DNA of 64,000 nt, taken from positions 2,480,001 to 2,544,000 of the forward strand of contig CAUVYP010000579.1 in the NCBI GenBank assembly GCA_963556195.1, in the 5' to 3' direction. Numbering within the stretch: position 1 is the first letter of the stretch; every line of letters starts with the position of its first letter. Under the pieces are notes generated by a model. The model saw nothing but the letters and a program-made list of their open reading frames with translations. It was not told the origin of the DNA and ran no database searches. This document shows, piece by piece, positions 1 through 13,746 of this stretch. Position numbers and translations under genes: made by a program. The DNA comes from Sepiola atlantica (lineage: Eukaryota; Mollusca; Cephalopoda; Sepiida; Sepiolidae).

Positions 1-167
1 TCAGTTTGTATCGACATATCTCCGGGAGTACAAGAGCTGAACTTCTGAAACTTGGTACTTCAGTAGAAAATGTGTGTCCGCTAATGTCTGCAAAGTTTCA
101 GAGCACAATTCTTATAAATGTGGAAGTTATAAACAAAAGCGATATCAACTTAAAATCGCACTAAATT
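1..167 (+). repeat. Partial type A monomer at the window start
   Basis: It starts at monomer base 20 (TCAGTTTG) and runs to base 186. It shows the A markers CTAATG, TTTCAGAGC, ATTCTTATAAATG and AACAAAAGC. The truncation is the window edge, not an array boundary. Confidence 0.97.
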
Positions 168-1842
168 TTGTTGATGTTTTGCGTATTCAGTTTGTATCGA
201 CATATCTCCGGGTGTACAAGAGATGAACTTCTGAAACTTGGTACTTCAGTAGAAAATGTGTGTCCGCTAATGTCTGCAAAGTTTCAGAGCACAATTCTTA
301 TAAATGTGGAAGTTATAAACAAAAGCGATATCAACTTAAAATCGCACTAAATTTTGTTGATGTTTTGCGTATTCAGTTTGTATCGACATATCTCCGGGAG
401 TACAAGAGCTGAACTTCTGAAACTTGGTACTTCAGTAGAAAATGTGTGTCCGCTAATTTCTGCAAAGTTTCAGAGCACAATTTGTATAAATGTGGAAGTT
501 ATAAACACAAGCGATATCAACTTAAAATCGCACTAAATTTTGTTGATGTTTTGCGTATTCAGTTTGTATCGACATATCTCCGGGAGTACAAGAGCTGAAC
601 TTCTGAAACTTGGTACTTCAGTAGAAAATGTGTGTCCGCTTATGTCTGCAAAGTTTCGGAGCACAATTCTTATAAATGTGGAAGTTATTAACACAAGCGA
701 TATACCTTTTAAATCGCACTAAATTTTGTTGATGTTTTGCGTATTCAGTTTGTATCGACATATCTCCGGGAGTACAAGAGCTGAACTTCTGAAACTTGGT
801 ACTTCTAGTAGAAAATGTGTGTCCGCTAATGTCTGCAAAGTTTCGGAGCACAATTCTTATAAATGTGGAAGTTATTAACAAAAGACCTATCAACTTTAAA
901 TCGCACTAAATTTTGTTTATGTTTTGCGTATTCAGTTTGTATCGACATATCTCCGGGAGTACAAGAGCTGAACTTCTGAAACTTGGTACTTCAGTAGAAA
1001 ATGTGTGTCCGCTTATGTCTGCAAAGTTTCGGAGCACAATTCTTATAAATGTGGAAGTTATTAACACAAGCGATATACCTTTTAAATCGCACTAAATTTT
1101 GTTGATGTTTTGCGTATTCAGTTTGTATCGACATATCTCCGGGAGTACAAGAGCTGAACTTCTGAAACTTGGTACTTCAGTAGAAAATGTGTGTCCGCTA
1201 ATGTCTGCAAAGTTTCAGAGCACAATTCTTATAAATGTGGAAGTTATAAACAAAAGCGATATCAACTTAAAATCGCACTAAATTTTGTTGATGTTTTGCG
1301 TATTCAGTTTGTATCGACATATCTCCGGGAGTACAAGAGCTGAACTTCTGAAACTTGGTACTTCAGTAGAAAATGTGTGTCCGCTAATGTCTACAAAGTT
1401 TCAGAGCACAATTTGTATAAATGTGGAAGTTATAAACACAAGCGATATCAACTTAAAATCGCACTAAATTTTGTTGATGTTTTGCGTATTCAGTTTGTAT
1501 CGACATATCTCCGGGAGTACCAGAGCTGAACTTCTGAAACTTGGTACTTCAGTAGAAAATGTGTGTCCGCTAATGTCTGCAAAGTTTCGGAGCACAATTC
1601 TTATAAATGTGGAAGTTATTAACAAAAGACCTATCAACTTTAAATCGCACTAAATTTTGTTTATGTTTTGCGTATTCAGTTTGTATCGACATATCTCCGG
1701 GAGTACAAGAGCTGAACTTCTGAAACTTGGTACTTCAGTAGAAAATGTGTGTCCGCTAATGTCTGCAAAGTTTCAGAGCACAATTCTTATAAAGGTGGAA
1801 GTTATAAACACAAGCGATATCAACTTAAAATCGCACTAAATT
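168..1842 (+). repeat. Mixed block: A B' C D fC A B D fH
   Basis: This is nine monomers in order. The first A carries TGTACAAGAGATG (46 T, 56 A), a sub-form shared with the 13-mers at 13.9-22.1 kb. The B at 1285 has CTACAAAG and the D at 1471 has GTACCAGAG. Both rare variants recur together at 23605 and 23791, so most of this block (from about 726 to 1656) is a copy of 23047-23976 about 22.3 kb away. The D at 726 contains the only single-base insertion in the window. Confidence 0.9.
726..912 (+). repeat. 187-bp D monomer with a +1 T
   Basis: It reads ACTTCTAGTAG where all other copies have ACTTCAGTAG or the ACTTTCGAAG variant, with the extra T at about base 806. The insertion shifts the forward open frame, so this monomer lacks the 60-codon frame of its neighbours and instead gives a spurious 91-codon reverse frame. 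It is the only length gain in 343 monomers. Confidence 0.96.
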
Positions 1843-4800
1843 TTGTTGATGTTTTGCGTATTCAGTTTGTATCGACATATCTCCGGGAGTACAAGAGCTG
1901 AACTTCTGAAACTTGGTACTTCAGTAGAAAATGTGTGTCCGCTAATGTCTGCAAAGTTTCAGAGCACAATTCTTATAAATGTGGAAGTTATAAACACAAG
2001 CGATATCAACTTAAAATCGCACTAAATTTTGTTGATGTTTTGCGTATTCAGTTTGTATCCACATATCTCCGGGAGTACAAGAGCTGAACTTCTGAAACTT
2101 GGTACTTCAGTAGAAAATGTGTGTCCGCATATGTCTGCAAAGTTTCGGAGCACAATTCTTATAAATGTGAAAGTTATTAACACAAGCGATATACCTTTTA
2201 AATCGCACTAAATTTTGTTGATGTTTTGCGTATTCAGTTTGTATCGACATATCTCCGGGAGTACAAGAGCTGAACTTCTGAAACTTGGTACTTCAGTAGA
2301 AAATGTGTGTCCGCTAATGTCTGCAAAGTTTCAGAGCACAATTTGTATAAATGTGGAAGTTATAAACACAAGCGATATCAACTTAAAATCGCACTAAATT
2401 TTGTTGATGTTTTGCGTATTCAGTTTGTATCGACATATCTCCGGGAGTACAAGAGCTGAACTTCTGAAACTTGGTACTTCAGTAGAAAATGTGTGTCCGC
2501 TAATGTCTGCAAAGTTTCGGAGCACAATTCTTATAAATGTGGAAGTTATAAACAAAAGCGATATCAACTTAAAATCGCACTAAATTTTGTTGATGTGTTG
2601 CGTATTCAGTTTGTATCGACATATCTCCGGGAGTACAAGAGCTGAACTTCTGAAACTTGGTACTTCAGTAGAAAATGTGTGTCCGCTATTGTCTGCAAAG
2701 TTTCGGAGCACAATTCTCATAAATGTGGAAGTTATAAACAAAAGCGATATCAACTTAAAATCGCACTAAATTTTGTTGATGTTTTGCGTATTCAGTTTGT
2801 ATCGACATATCTCCGGGAGTACAAGAGCTGAACTTCTGAAACTTGGTACTTCAGTAGAACATGTGTGTCCGCTAATTTCTGCAAAGTTTCAGAGCACAAT
2901 TTGTATAAATGTGGAAGTTATAAACACAAGCGATATCAACTTAAAATCGCACTAAATTTTGTTGATGTTTTGCGTATTCAGTTTGTATCGACATATCTCC
3001 GGGAGTACAAGAGCTGAACTTCTGAAACTTGGTACTTCAGTAGTAAATGTGTGTCCGCTTATGTCTGCAAAGTTTCGGAGCACAATTCTTATAAATGTGG
3101 AAGTTATTAACACAAGCGATATACCTTTTAAATCGCACTAAATTTTGTTGATGTTTTGCGTATTCAGTTTGTATCGACATATCTCCGGGAGTACAAGAGC
3201 TGAACTTCTGAAACTTGGTACTTCAGTAGAAAATGTGTGTCCGCTAATGTCTGCAAAGTTTCAGAGCACAATTCTTATAAATGTGGAAGTTATAAACAAA
3301 AGCGATATCAACTTAAAATCGCACTAAATTTTGTTGATGTTTTGCGTATTCAGTTTGTATCGACATATCTCCGGGAGTACAAGAGCTGAACTTCTGAAAC
3401 TTGGTACTTCAGTAGAAAATGTGTGTCCGCTAATGTCTGCAAAGTTTCAGAGCACAATTCTTATAAAGGTGGAAGTTATAAACACAAGCGATATCAACTT
3501 AAAATCGCACTAAATTTTGTTGATGTTTTGCGTATTCAGTTTGTATCGACATATCTCCGGGAGTACAAGAGCTGAACTTCTGAAACTTGGTACTTCAGTA
3601 GAAAATGTGTGTCCGCTAATGTCTGCAAAGTTTCAGAGCACAATTCTTATAAATGTGGAAGTTATAAACACAAGCGATATCAACTTAAAATCGCACTAAA
3701 TTTTGTTGATGTTTTGCGTATTCAGTTTGTATCGACATATCTCCGGGAGTACAAGAGCTGAACTTCTGAAACTTGGTACTTCAGTAGAAAATGTGTGTCC
3801 GCTAATGTCTGCAAAGTTTCAGAGCACAATTTGTATAAATGTGGAAGTTATAAACACAAGCGATATCAACTTAAAATCGCACTAAATTTTGTTGATGTTT
3901 TGCGTATTCAGTTTGTATCGACATATCTCCGGGAGTACAAGAGCTGAACTTCTGAAACTTGGTACTTCAGTAGAAAATGTGTGTCCGCTAATGTCTGCAA
4001 AGTTTCGGAGCACAATTCTTATAAATGTGGAAGTTATAAACAAAAGCGATATCAACTTAAAATCGCACTAAATTTTGTTGATGTGTTGCGTATTCAGTTT
4101 GTATCGACATATCTCCGGGAGTACAAGAGCTGAACTTCTGAAACTTGGTACTTCAGTAGAAAATGTGTGTCCGCTATTGTCTGCAAAGTTTCGGAGCACA
4201 ATTCTCATAAATGTGGAAGTTATAAACAAAAGCGATATCAACTTAAAATCGCACTAAATTTTGTTGATGTTTTGCGTATTCAGTTTGTATCGACATATCT
4301 CCGGGAGTACAAGAGCTGAACTTCTGAAACTTGGTACTTCAGTAGAAAATGTGTGTCCGCTAATTTCTGCAAAGTTTCAGAGCACAATTTGTATAAATGT
4401 GGAAGTTATAAACACAAGCGATATCAACTTAAAATCGCACTAAATTTTGTTGATGTTTTGCGTATTCAGTTTGTATCGACATATCTCCGGGAGTACAAGA
4501 GCTGAACTTCTGAAACTTGGTACTTCAGTAGAAAATGTGTGTCCGCTTATGTCTGCAAAGTTTCGGAGCACAATTCTTATAAATGTGGAAGTTATTAACA
4601 CAAGCGATATACCTTTTAAATCGCACTAAATTTTGTTGATGTTTTGCGTATTCAGTTTGTATCGACATATCTCCGGGAGTACAAGAGCTGAACTTCTGAA
4701 ACTTGGTACTTCAGTAGAAAATGTGTGTCCGCTAATGTCTGCAAAGTTTCAGAGCACAATTCTTATAAATGTGGAAGTTATAAACAAAAGCGATATCAAC

Positions 4801-7422
4801 TTAAAATCGCACTAAATTTTGTTGATGTTTTGCGTATTCAGTTTGTATCGACATATCTCCGGGAGTACAAGAGCTGAACTTCTGAAACTTGGTACTTCAG
4901 TAGAAAATGTGTGTCCGCTAATGTCTGCAAAGTTTCGGAGCACAATTCTTATAAATGTGGAAGTTATAAACAAAAGCGATATCAACTTAAAATCGCACTA
5001 AATTTTGTTGATGTGTTGCGTATTCAGTTTGTATCGACATATCTCCGGGAGTACAAGAGCTGAACTTCTGAAACTTGGTACTTCAGTAGAAAATGTGTGT
5101 CCGCTATTGTCTGCAAAGTTTCGGAGCACAATTCTCATAAATGTGGAAGTTATAAACAAAAGCGATATCAACTTAAAATCGCACTAAATTTTGTTGATGT
5201 TTTGCGTATTCAGTTTGTATCGACATATCTCCGGGAGTACAAGAGCTGAACTTCTGAAACTTGGTACTTCAGTAGAAAATGTGTGTCCGCTAATTTCTGC
5301 AAAGTTTCAGAGCACAATTTGTATAAATGTGGAAGTTATAAACACAAGCGATATCAACTTAAAATCGCACTAAATTTTGTTGATGTTTTGCGTATTCAGT
5401 TTGTATCGACATATCTCCGGGAGTACAAGAGCTGAACTTCTGAAACTTGGTACTTCAGTAGTAAATGTGTGTCCGCTTATGTCTGCAAAGTTTCGGAGCA
5501 CAATTCTTATAAATGTGGAAGTTATTAACACAAGCGATATACCTTTTAAATCGCACTAAATTTTGTTGATGTTTTGCGTATTCAGTTTGTATCGACATAT
5601 CTCCGGGAGTACAAGAGCTGAACTTCTGAAACTTGGTACTTCAGTAGAAAATGTGTGTCCGCTAATGTCTGCAAAGTTTCAGAGCACAATTCTTATAAAT
5701 GTGGAAGTTATAAACAAAAGCGATATCAACTTAAAATCGCACTAAATTTTGTTGATGTTTTGCGTATTCAGTTTGTATCGACATATCTCCGGGAGTACAA
5801 GAGCTGAACTTCTGAAACTTGGTACTTCAGTAGAAAATGTGTGTCCGCTAATGTCTGCAAAGTTTCAGAGCACAATTCTTATAAAGGTGGAAGTTATAAA
5901 CACAAGCGATATCAACTTAAAATCGCACTAAATTTTGTTGATGTTTTGCGTATTCAGTTTGTATCGACATATCTCCGGGAGTACAAGAGCTGAACTTCTG
6001 AAACTTGGTACTTCAGTAGAAAATGTGTGTCCGCTAATGTCTGCAAAGTTTCAGAGCACAATTCTTATAAATGTGGAAGTTATAAACACAAGCGATATCA
6101 ACTTAAAATCGCACTAAATTTTGTTGATGTTTTGCGTATTCAGTTTGTATCGACATATCTCCGGGAGTACAAGAGCTGAACTTCTGAAACTTGGTACTTC
6201 AGTAGAAAATGTGTGTCCGCTAATGTCTGCAAAGTTTCGGAGCACAATTCTTATAAATGTGAAAGTTATTAACACAAGCGATATACCTTTTAAATCGCAC
6301 TAAATTTTGTTGATGTTTTGCGTATTCAGTTTGTATCGACATATCTCCGGGAGTACAAGAGCTGAACTTCTGAAACTTGGTACTTCAGTAGAAAATGTGT
6401 GTCCGCTAATGTCTGCAAAGTTTCAGAGCACAATTTGTATAAATGTGGAAGTTATAAACACAAGCGATATCAACTTAAAATCGCACTAAATTTTGTTGAT
6501 GTTTTGCGTATTCAGTTTGTATCGACATATCTCCGGGAGTACAAGAGCTGAACTTCTGAAACTTGGTACTTCAGTAGAAAATGTGTGTCCGCTAATGTCT
6601 GCAAAGTTTCGGAGCACAATTCTTATAAATGTGGAAGTTATAAACAAAAGCGATATCAACTTAAAATCGCACTAAATTTTGTTGATGTGTTGCGTATTCA
6701 GTTTGTATCGACATATCTCCGGGAGTACAAGAGCTGAACTTCTGAAACTTGGTACTTCAGTAGAAAATGTGTGTCCGCTATTGTCTGCAAAGTTTCGGAG
6801 CACAATTCTCATAAATGTGGAAGTTATAAACAAAAGCGATATCAACTTAAAATCGCACTAAATTTTGTTGATGTTTTGCGTATTCAGTTTGTATCGACAT
6901 ATCTCCGGGAGTACAAGAGCTGAACTTCTGAAACTTGGTACTTCAGTAGAAAATGTGTGTCCGCTAATTTCTGCAAAGTTTCAGAGCACAATTTGTATAA
7001 ATGTGGAAGTTATAAACACAAGCGATATCAACTTAAAATCGCACTAAATTTTGTTGATGTTTTGCGTATTCAGTTTGTATCGACATATCTCCGGGAGTAC
7101 AAGAGCTGAACTTCTGAAACTTGGTACTTCAGTAGAAAATGTGTGTCCGCTTATGTCTGCAAAGTTTCGGAGCACAATTCTTATAAATGTGGAAGTTATT
7201 AACACAAGCGATATACCTTTTAAATCGCACTAAATTTTGTTGATGTTTTGCGTATTCAGTTTGTATCGACATATCTCCGGGAGTACAAGAGCTGAACTTC
7301 TGAAACTTGGTACTTCAGTAGAAAATGTGTGTCCGCTAATGTCTGCAAAGTTTCAGAGCACAATTCTTATAAATGTGGAAGTTATAAACAAAAGCGATAT
7401 CAACTTAAAATCGCACTAAATT
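1843..7422 (+). repeat. Left 9-monomer HOR (F G B E E B' C A H) with deletions
   Basis: A full unit runs 1843-3516 and restarts at 5935. Between them lie shortened units: 3517-4818 lacks G and H, and 4819-5934 lacks F, G and B. The second E of each unit is the GATGTGTTGCG/CTATTG sub-form, which fixes the phase. C monomers at 2959 and 5377 share GTAGTAAATG, whereas 4447 and 7051 have GTAGAAAATG. The 1843 and 5935 starts are 4092 bp (22 monomers) apart. The G at 2029 has private changes (TATCCACAT and CCGCATATG). Confidence 0.9.
3331..3516 (+). repeat. Reference monomer, type H
   Basis: It is F with G at base 138 (ATAAAGGTGG instead of ATAAATGTGG). Copies begin at 1657, 3331, 5749 and 8725. 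Related copies at 10399, 12073 and 18583 keep 138 G but have 155 A and AGTACT (73 A). None occurs right of 18.8 kb. Confidence 0.9.
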
Positions 7423-8910
7423 TTGTTGATGTTTTGCGTATTCAGTTTGTATCGACATATCTCCGGGAGTACAAGAGCTGAACTTCTGAAACTTGGTACT
7501 TCAGTAGAAAATGTGTGTCCGCTAATGTCTGCAAAGTTTCAGAGCACAATTCTTATAAATGTGGAAGTTATAAACAAAAGCGATATCAACTTAAAATCGC
7601 ACTAAATTTTGTTGATGTTTTGCGTATTCAGTTTGTATCGACATATCTCCGGGAGTACAAGAGCTGAACTTCTGAAACTTGGTACTTCAGTAGAAAATGT
7701 GTGTCCGCTAATTTCTGCAAAGTTTCAGAGCACAATTTGTATAAATGTGGAAGTTATAAACACAAGCGATATCAACTTAAAATCGCACTAAATTTTGTTG
7801 ATGTTTTGCGTATTCAGTTTGTATCGACATATCTCCGGGAGTACAAGAGCTGAACTTCTGAAACTTGGTACTTCAGTAGAAAATGTGTGTCCGCTTATGT
7901 CTGCAAAGTTTCAGAGCACAATTCTTATAAATGTGGAAGTTATAAACAAAAGCGATATCAACTTAAAATCGCACTAAATTTTGTTGATGTTTTGCGTATT
8001 CAGTTTGTATCGACATATCTCCGGGAGTACAAGAGCTGAACTTCTGAAACTTGGTACTTCAGTAGAAAATGTGTGTCCGCTAATGTCTGCAAAGTTTCGG
8101 AGCACAATTCTTATAAATGTGGAAGTTATTAACAAAAGACCTATCAACTTTAAATCGCACTAAATTTTGTTTATGTTTTGCGTATTCAGTTTGTATCGAC
8201 ATATCTCCGGGAGTACAAGAGCTGAACTTCTGAAACTTGGTACTTCAGTAGAAAATGTGTGTCCGCTTATGTCTGCAAAGTTTCGGAGCACAATTCTTAT
8301 AAATGTGGAAGTTATTAACACAAGCGATATACCTTTTAAATCGCACTAAATTTTGTTGATGTTTTGCGTATTCAGTTTGTATCGACATATCTCCGGGAGT
8401 ACAAGAGCTGAACTTCTGAAACTTGGTACTTCAGTAGAAAATGTGTGTCCGCTAATGTCTGCAAAGTTTCAGAGCACAATTTGTATAAATGTGGAAGTTA
8501 TAAACACAAGCGATATCAACTTAAAATCGCACTAAATTTTGTTGATGTTTTGCGTATTCAGTTTGTATCGACATATCTCCGGGAGTACAAGAGCTGAACT
8601 TCTGAAACTTGGTACTTCAGTAGAAAATGTGTGTCCGCTAATGTCTGCAAAGTTTCGGAGCACAATTCTTATAAATGTGGAAGTTATTAACAAAAGACCT
8701 ATCAACTTTAAATCGCACTAAATTTTGTTTATGTTTTGCGTATTCAGTTTGTATCGACATATCTCCGGGAGTACAAGAGCTGAACTTCTGAAACTTGGTA
8801 CTTCAGTAGAAAATGTGTGTCCGCTAATGTCTGCAAAGTTTCAGAGCACAATTCTTATAAAGGTGGAAGTTATAAACACAAGCGATATCAACTTAAAATC
8901 GCACTAAATT
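7423..8910 (+). repeat. Transitional block: A B' C/A D fC B D fH
   Basis: Eight monomers do not follow the 9-mer order. The one at 7795 is a chimera: CTTATG as in C up to base 102, but CAG and the A-type 3' end after it. The same B'-chimera-D-fC series recurs at 22675-23418, 15066 bp (81 monomers) away, which points to shared ancestry by segmental duplication. Confidence 0.87.
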
Positions 8911-11900
8911 TTGTTGATGTTTTGCGTATTCAGTTTGTATCGACATATCTCCGGGAGTACAAGAGCTGAACTTCTGAAACTTGGTACTTCAGTAGAAAAT
9001 GTGTGTCCGCTAATGTCTGCAAAGTTTCAGAGCACAATTCTTATAAATGTGGAAGTTATAAACACAAGCGATATCAACTTAAAATCGCACTAAATTTTGT
9101 TGATGTTTTGCGTATTCAGTTTGTATCGACATATCTCCGGGAGTACAAGAGCTGAACTTCTGAAACTTGGTACTTCAGTAGAAAATGTGTGTCCGCTAAT
9201 GTCTGCAAAGTTTCGGAGCACAATTCTTATAAATGTGAAAGTTATTAACACAAGCGATATACCTTTTAAATCGCACTAAATTTTGTTGATGTTTTGCGTA
9301 TTCAGTTTGTATCGATATATCTCCGGGAGTACAAGAGCTGAACTTCTGAAACTTGGTACTTCAGTAGAAAATGTGTGTCCGCTAATGTCTGCAAAGTTTC
9401 AGAGCACAATTTGTATAAATGTGGAAGTTATAAACACAAGCGATATCAACTTAAAATCGCACTAAATTTTGTTGATGTTTTGCGTATTCAGTTTGTATCG
9501 ACATATCTCCGGGAGTACAAGAGCTGAACTTCTGAAACTTGGTACTTCAGTAGAAAATGTGTGTCCGCTAATGTCTGCAAAGTTTCGGAGCACAATTCTT
9601 ATAAATGTGGAAGTTATAAACAAAAGCGATATCAACTTAAAATCGCACTAAATTTTGTTGATGTGTTGCGTATTCAGTTTGTATCGACATATCTCCGGGA
9701 GTACAAGAGCTGAACTTCTGAAACTTGGTACTTCAGTAGAAAATGTGTGTCCGCTAATGTCTGCAAAGTTTCAGAGCACAATTCTTATAAATGTGGAAGT
9801 TATAAACAAAAGCGATATCAACTTAAAATCGCACTAAATTTTGTTGATGTTTTGCGTATTCAGTTTGTATCGACATATCTCCGGGAGTACAAGAGCTGAA
9901 CTTCTGAAACTTGGTACTTTCGAAGAAAATGTGTGTCCGCTAATGTCTGCAAAGTTTCAGAGCACAATTTGTATAAATGTGGAAGTTATAAACACAAGCG
10001 ATATCAACTTAAAATCGCACTAAATTTTGTTGATGTTTTGCGTATTCAGTTTGTATCGACATATCTCCGGGAGTACAAGAGCTGAACTTCTGAAACTTGA
10101 TACTTCAGTAGAAAATGTGTGTCCGCTTATGTCTGCAAAGTTTCGGAGCACAATTCTTATAAATGTGGAAGTTATTAACACAAGCGATATACCTTGTAAA
10201 TCGCACTAAATTTTGTTGATGTTTTGCGTATTCAGTTTGTATCGACATATCTCCGGGAGTACAAGAGCTGAACTTCTGAAACTTGGTACTTCAGTAGAAA
10301 ATGTGTGTCCGCTAATGTCTGCAAAGTTTCGGAGCACAATTCTTATAAATGTGGAAGTTATAAACAAAAGCGATATCAACTTAAAATCGCACTAAATTTT
10401 GTTGATGTTTTGCGTATTCGGTTTGTATCGACATATCTCCGGGAGTACAAGAGCTGAACTTCTGAAACTTAGTACTTCAGTAGAAAATGTGTGTCCGCTA
10501 ATGTCTGCAAAGTTTCAGAGCACAATTCTTATAAAGGTGGAAGTTATAAACAAAAGCGATATCAACTTAAAATCGCACTAAATTTTGTTGATGTTTTGCG
10601 TATTCAGTTTGTATCGACATATCTCCGGGAGTACAAGAGCTGAACTTCTGAAACTTGGTACTTCAGTAGAAAATGTGTGTCCGCTAATGTCTGCAAAGTT
10701 TCAGAGCACAATTCTTATAAATGTGGAAGTTATAAACACAAGCGATATCAACTTAAAATCGCACTAAATTTTGTTGATGTTTTGCGTATTCAGTTTGTAT
10801 CGACATATCTCCGGGAGTACAAGAGCTGAACTTCTGAAACTTGGTACTTCAGTAGAAAATGTGTGTCCGCTAATGTCTGCAAAGTTTCGGAGCACAATTC
10901 TTATAAATGTGAAAGTTATTAACACAAGCGATATACCTTTTAAATCGCACTAAATTTTGTTGATGTTTTGCGTATTCAGTTTGTATCGACATATCTCCGG
11001 GAGTACAAGAGCTGAACTTCTGAAACTTGGTACTTCAGTAGAAAATGTGTGTCCGCTAATGTCTGCAAAGTTTCAGAGCACAATTTGTATAAATGTGGAA
11101 GTTATAAACACAAGCGATATCAACTTAAAATCGCACTAAATTTTGTTGATGTTTTGCGTATTCAGTTTGTATCGACATATCTCCGGGAGTGCAAGAGCTG
11201 AACTTCTGAAACTTGGTACTTCAGTAGAAAATGTGTGTCCGCTAATGTCTGCAAAGTTTCGGAGCACAATTCTTATAAATGTGGAAGTTATAAACAAAAG
11301 CGATATCAACTTAAAATCGCACTAAATTTTGTTGATGTGTTGCGTATTCAGTTTGTATCGACATATCTCCGGGAGTACAAGAGCTGAACTTCTGAAACTT
11401 GGTACTTCAGTAGAAAATGTGTGTCCGCTAATGTCTGCAAAGTTTCAGAGCACAATTCTTATAAATGTGGAAGTTATAAACAAAAGCGATATCAACTTAA
11501 AATCGCACTAAATTTTGTTGATGTTTTGCGTATTCAGTTTGTATCGACATATCTCCGGGAGTACAAGAGCTGAACTTCTGAAACTTGGTACTTTCGAAGA
11601 AAATGTGTGTCCGCTAATGTCTGCAAAGTTTCAGAGCACAATTTGTATAAATGTGGAAGTTATAAACACAAGCGATATCAACTTAAAATCGCACTAAATT
11701 TTGTTGATGTTTTGCGTATTCAGTTTGTATCGACATATCTCCGGGAGTACAAGAGCTGAACTTCTGAAACTTGATACTTCAGTAGAAAATGTGTGTCCGC
11801 TTATGTCTGCAAAGTTTCGGAGCACAATTCTTATAAATGTGGAAGTTATTAACACAAGCGATATACCTTGTAAATCGCACTAAATTTTGTTGATGTTTTG

Positions 11901-13746
11901 CGTATTCAGTTTGTATCGACATATCTCCGGGAGTACAAGAGCTGAACTTCTGAAACTTGGTACTTCAGTAGAAAATGTGTGTCCGCTAATGTCTGCAAAG
12001 TTTCGGAGCACAATTCTTATAAATGTGGAAGTTATAAACAAAAGCGATATCAACTTAAAATCGCACTAAATTTTGTTGATGTTTTGCGTATTCGGTTTGT
12101 ATCGACATATCTCCGGGAGTACAAGAGCTGAACTTCTGAAACTTAGTACTTCAGTAGAAAATGTGTGTCCGCTAATGTCTGCAAAGTTTCAGAGCACAAT
12201 TCTTATAAAGGTGGAAGTTATAAACAAAAGCGATATCAACTTAAAATCGCACTAAATTTTGTTGATGTTTTGCGTATTCAGTTTGTATCGACATATCTCC
12301 GGGAGTACAAGAGCTGAACTTCTGAAACTTGGTACTTCAGTAGAAAATGTGTGTCCGCTAATGTCTGCAAAGTTTCAGAGCACAATTCTTATAAATGTGG
12401 AAGTTATAAACACAAGCGATATCAACTTAAAATCGCACTAAATTTTGTTGATGTTTTGCGTATTCAGTTTGTATCGACATATCTCCGGGAGTACAAGAGC
12501 TGAACTTCTGAAACTTGGTACTTCAGTAGAAAATGTGTGTCCGCTAATGTCTGCAAAGTTTCGGAGCACAATTCTTATAAATGTGAAAGTTATTAACACA
12601 AGCGATATACCTTTTAAATCGCACTAAATTTTGTTGATGTTTTGCGTATTCAGTTTGTATCGACATATCTCCGGGAGTACAAGAGCTGAACTTCTGAAAC
12701 TTGGTACTTCAGTAGAAAATGTGTGTCCGCTAATGTCTGCAAAGTTTCAGAGCACAATTTGTATAAATGTGGAAGTTATAAACACAAGCGATATCAACTT
12801 AAAATCGCACTAAATTTTGTTGATGTTTTGCGTATTCAGTTTGTATCGACATATCTCCGGGAGTACAAGAGCTGAACTTCTGAAACTTGGTACTTCAGTA
12901 GAAAATGTGTGTCCGCTAATGTCTGCAAAGTTTCGGAGCACAATTCTTATAAATGTGGAAGTTATAAACAAAAGCGATATCAACTTAAAATCGCACTAAA
13001 TTTTGTTGATGTGTTGCGTATTCAGTTTGTATCGACATATCTCCGGGAGTACAAGAGCTGAACTTCTGAAACTTGGTACTTCAGTAGAAAATGTGTGTCC
13101 GCTAATGTCTGCAAAGTTTCAGAGCACAATTCTTATAAATGTGGAAGTTATAAACAAAAGCGATATCAACTTAAAATCGCACTAAATTTTGTTGATGTTT
13201 TGCGTATTCAGTTTGTATCGACATATCTCCGGGAGTACAAGAGCTGAACTTCTGAAACTTGGTACTTTCGAAGAAAATGTGTGTCCGCTAATGTCTGCAA
13301 AGTTTCAGAGCACAATTTGTATAAATGTGGAAGTTATAAACACAAGCGATATCAACTTAAAATCGCACTAAATTTTGTTGATGTTTTGCGTATTCAGTTT
13401 GTATCGACATATCTCCGGGAGTACAAGAGCTGAACTTCTGAAACTTGATACTTCAGTAGAAAATGTGTGTCCGCTTATGTCTGCAAAGTTTCGGAGCACA
13501 ATTCTTATAAATGTGGAAGTTATTAACACAAGCGATATACCTTTTAAATCGCACTAAATTTTGTTGATGTTTTGCGTATTCAGTTTGTATCGACATATCT
13601 CCGGGAGTACAAGAGCTGAACTTCTGAAACTTGGTACTTCAGTAGAAAATGTGTGTCCGCTAATGTCTGCAAAGTTTCAGAGCACAATTCTTATAAATGT
13701 GGAAGTTATAAACAAAAGCGATATCAACTTAAAATCGCACTAAATT
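8911..13746 (+). repeat. 9-monomer HOR, 1674 bp (F G B E A B C E H-like)
   Basis: Units start at 8911, 10585 and 12259. In each, the A has GATGTGTTGCG, the second B has ACTTTCGAAG in place of ACTTCAGTAG, the C has CTTGATACT (74 A), and the last member has AGTACT with 138 G. The C copies at 10027 and 11701 also share ATACCTTGTAAATCG, and the members at 10399 and 12073 share ATTCGGTTTG. The type order matches the 1843-7422 HOR member by member, so the two are diverged versions of one 9-mer. In the third unit the last two members are plain A. Confidence 0.92.

Noticed and set aside
618..893. 91-codon reverse-strand frame, and 62-codon reverse frames at 27302, 32137, 36227 and 38086
   Set aside because: They appear only where the +1 T or the -1 T shifts the register. 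They are not conserved in standard monomers.
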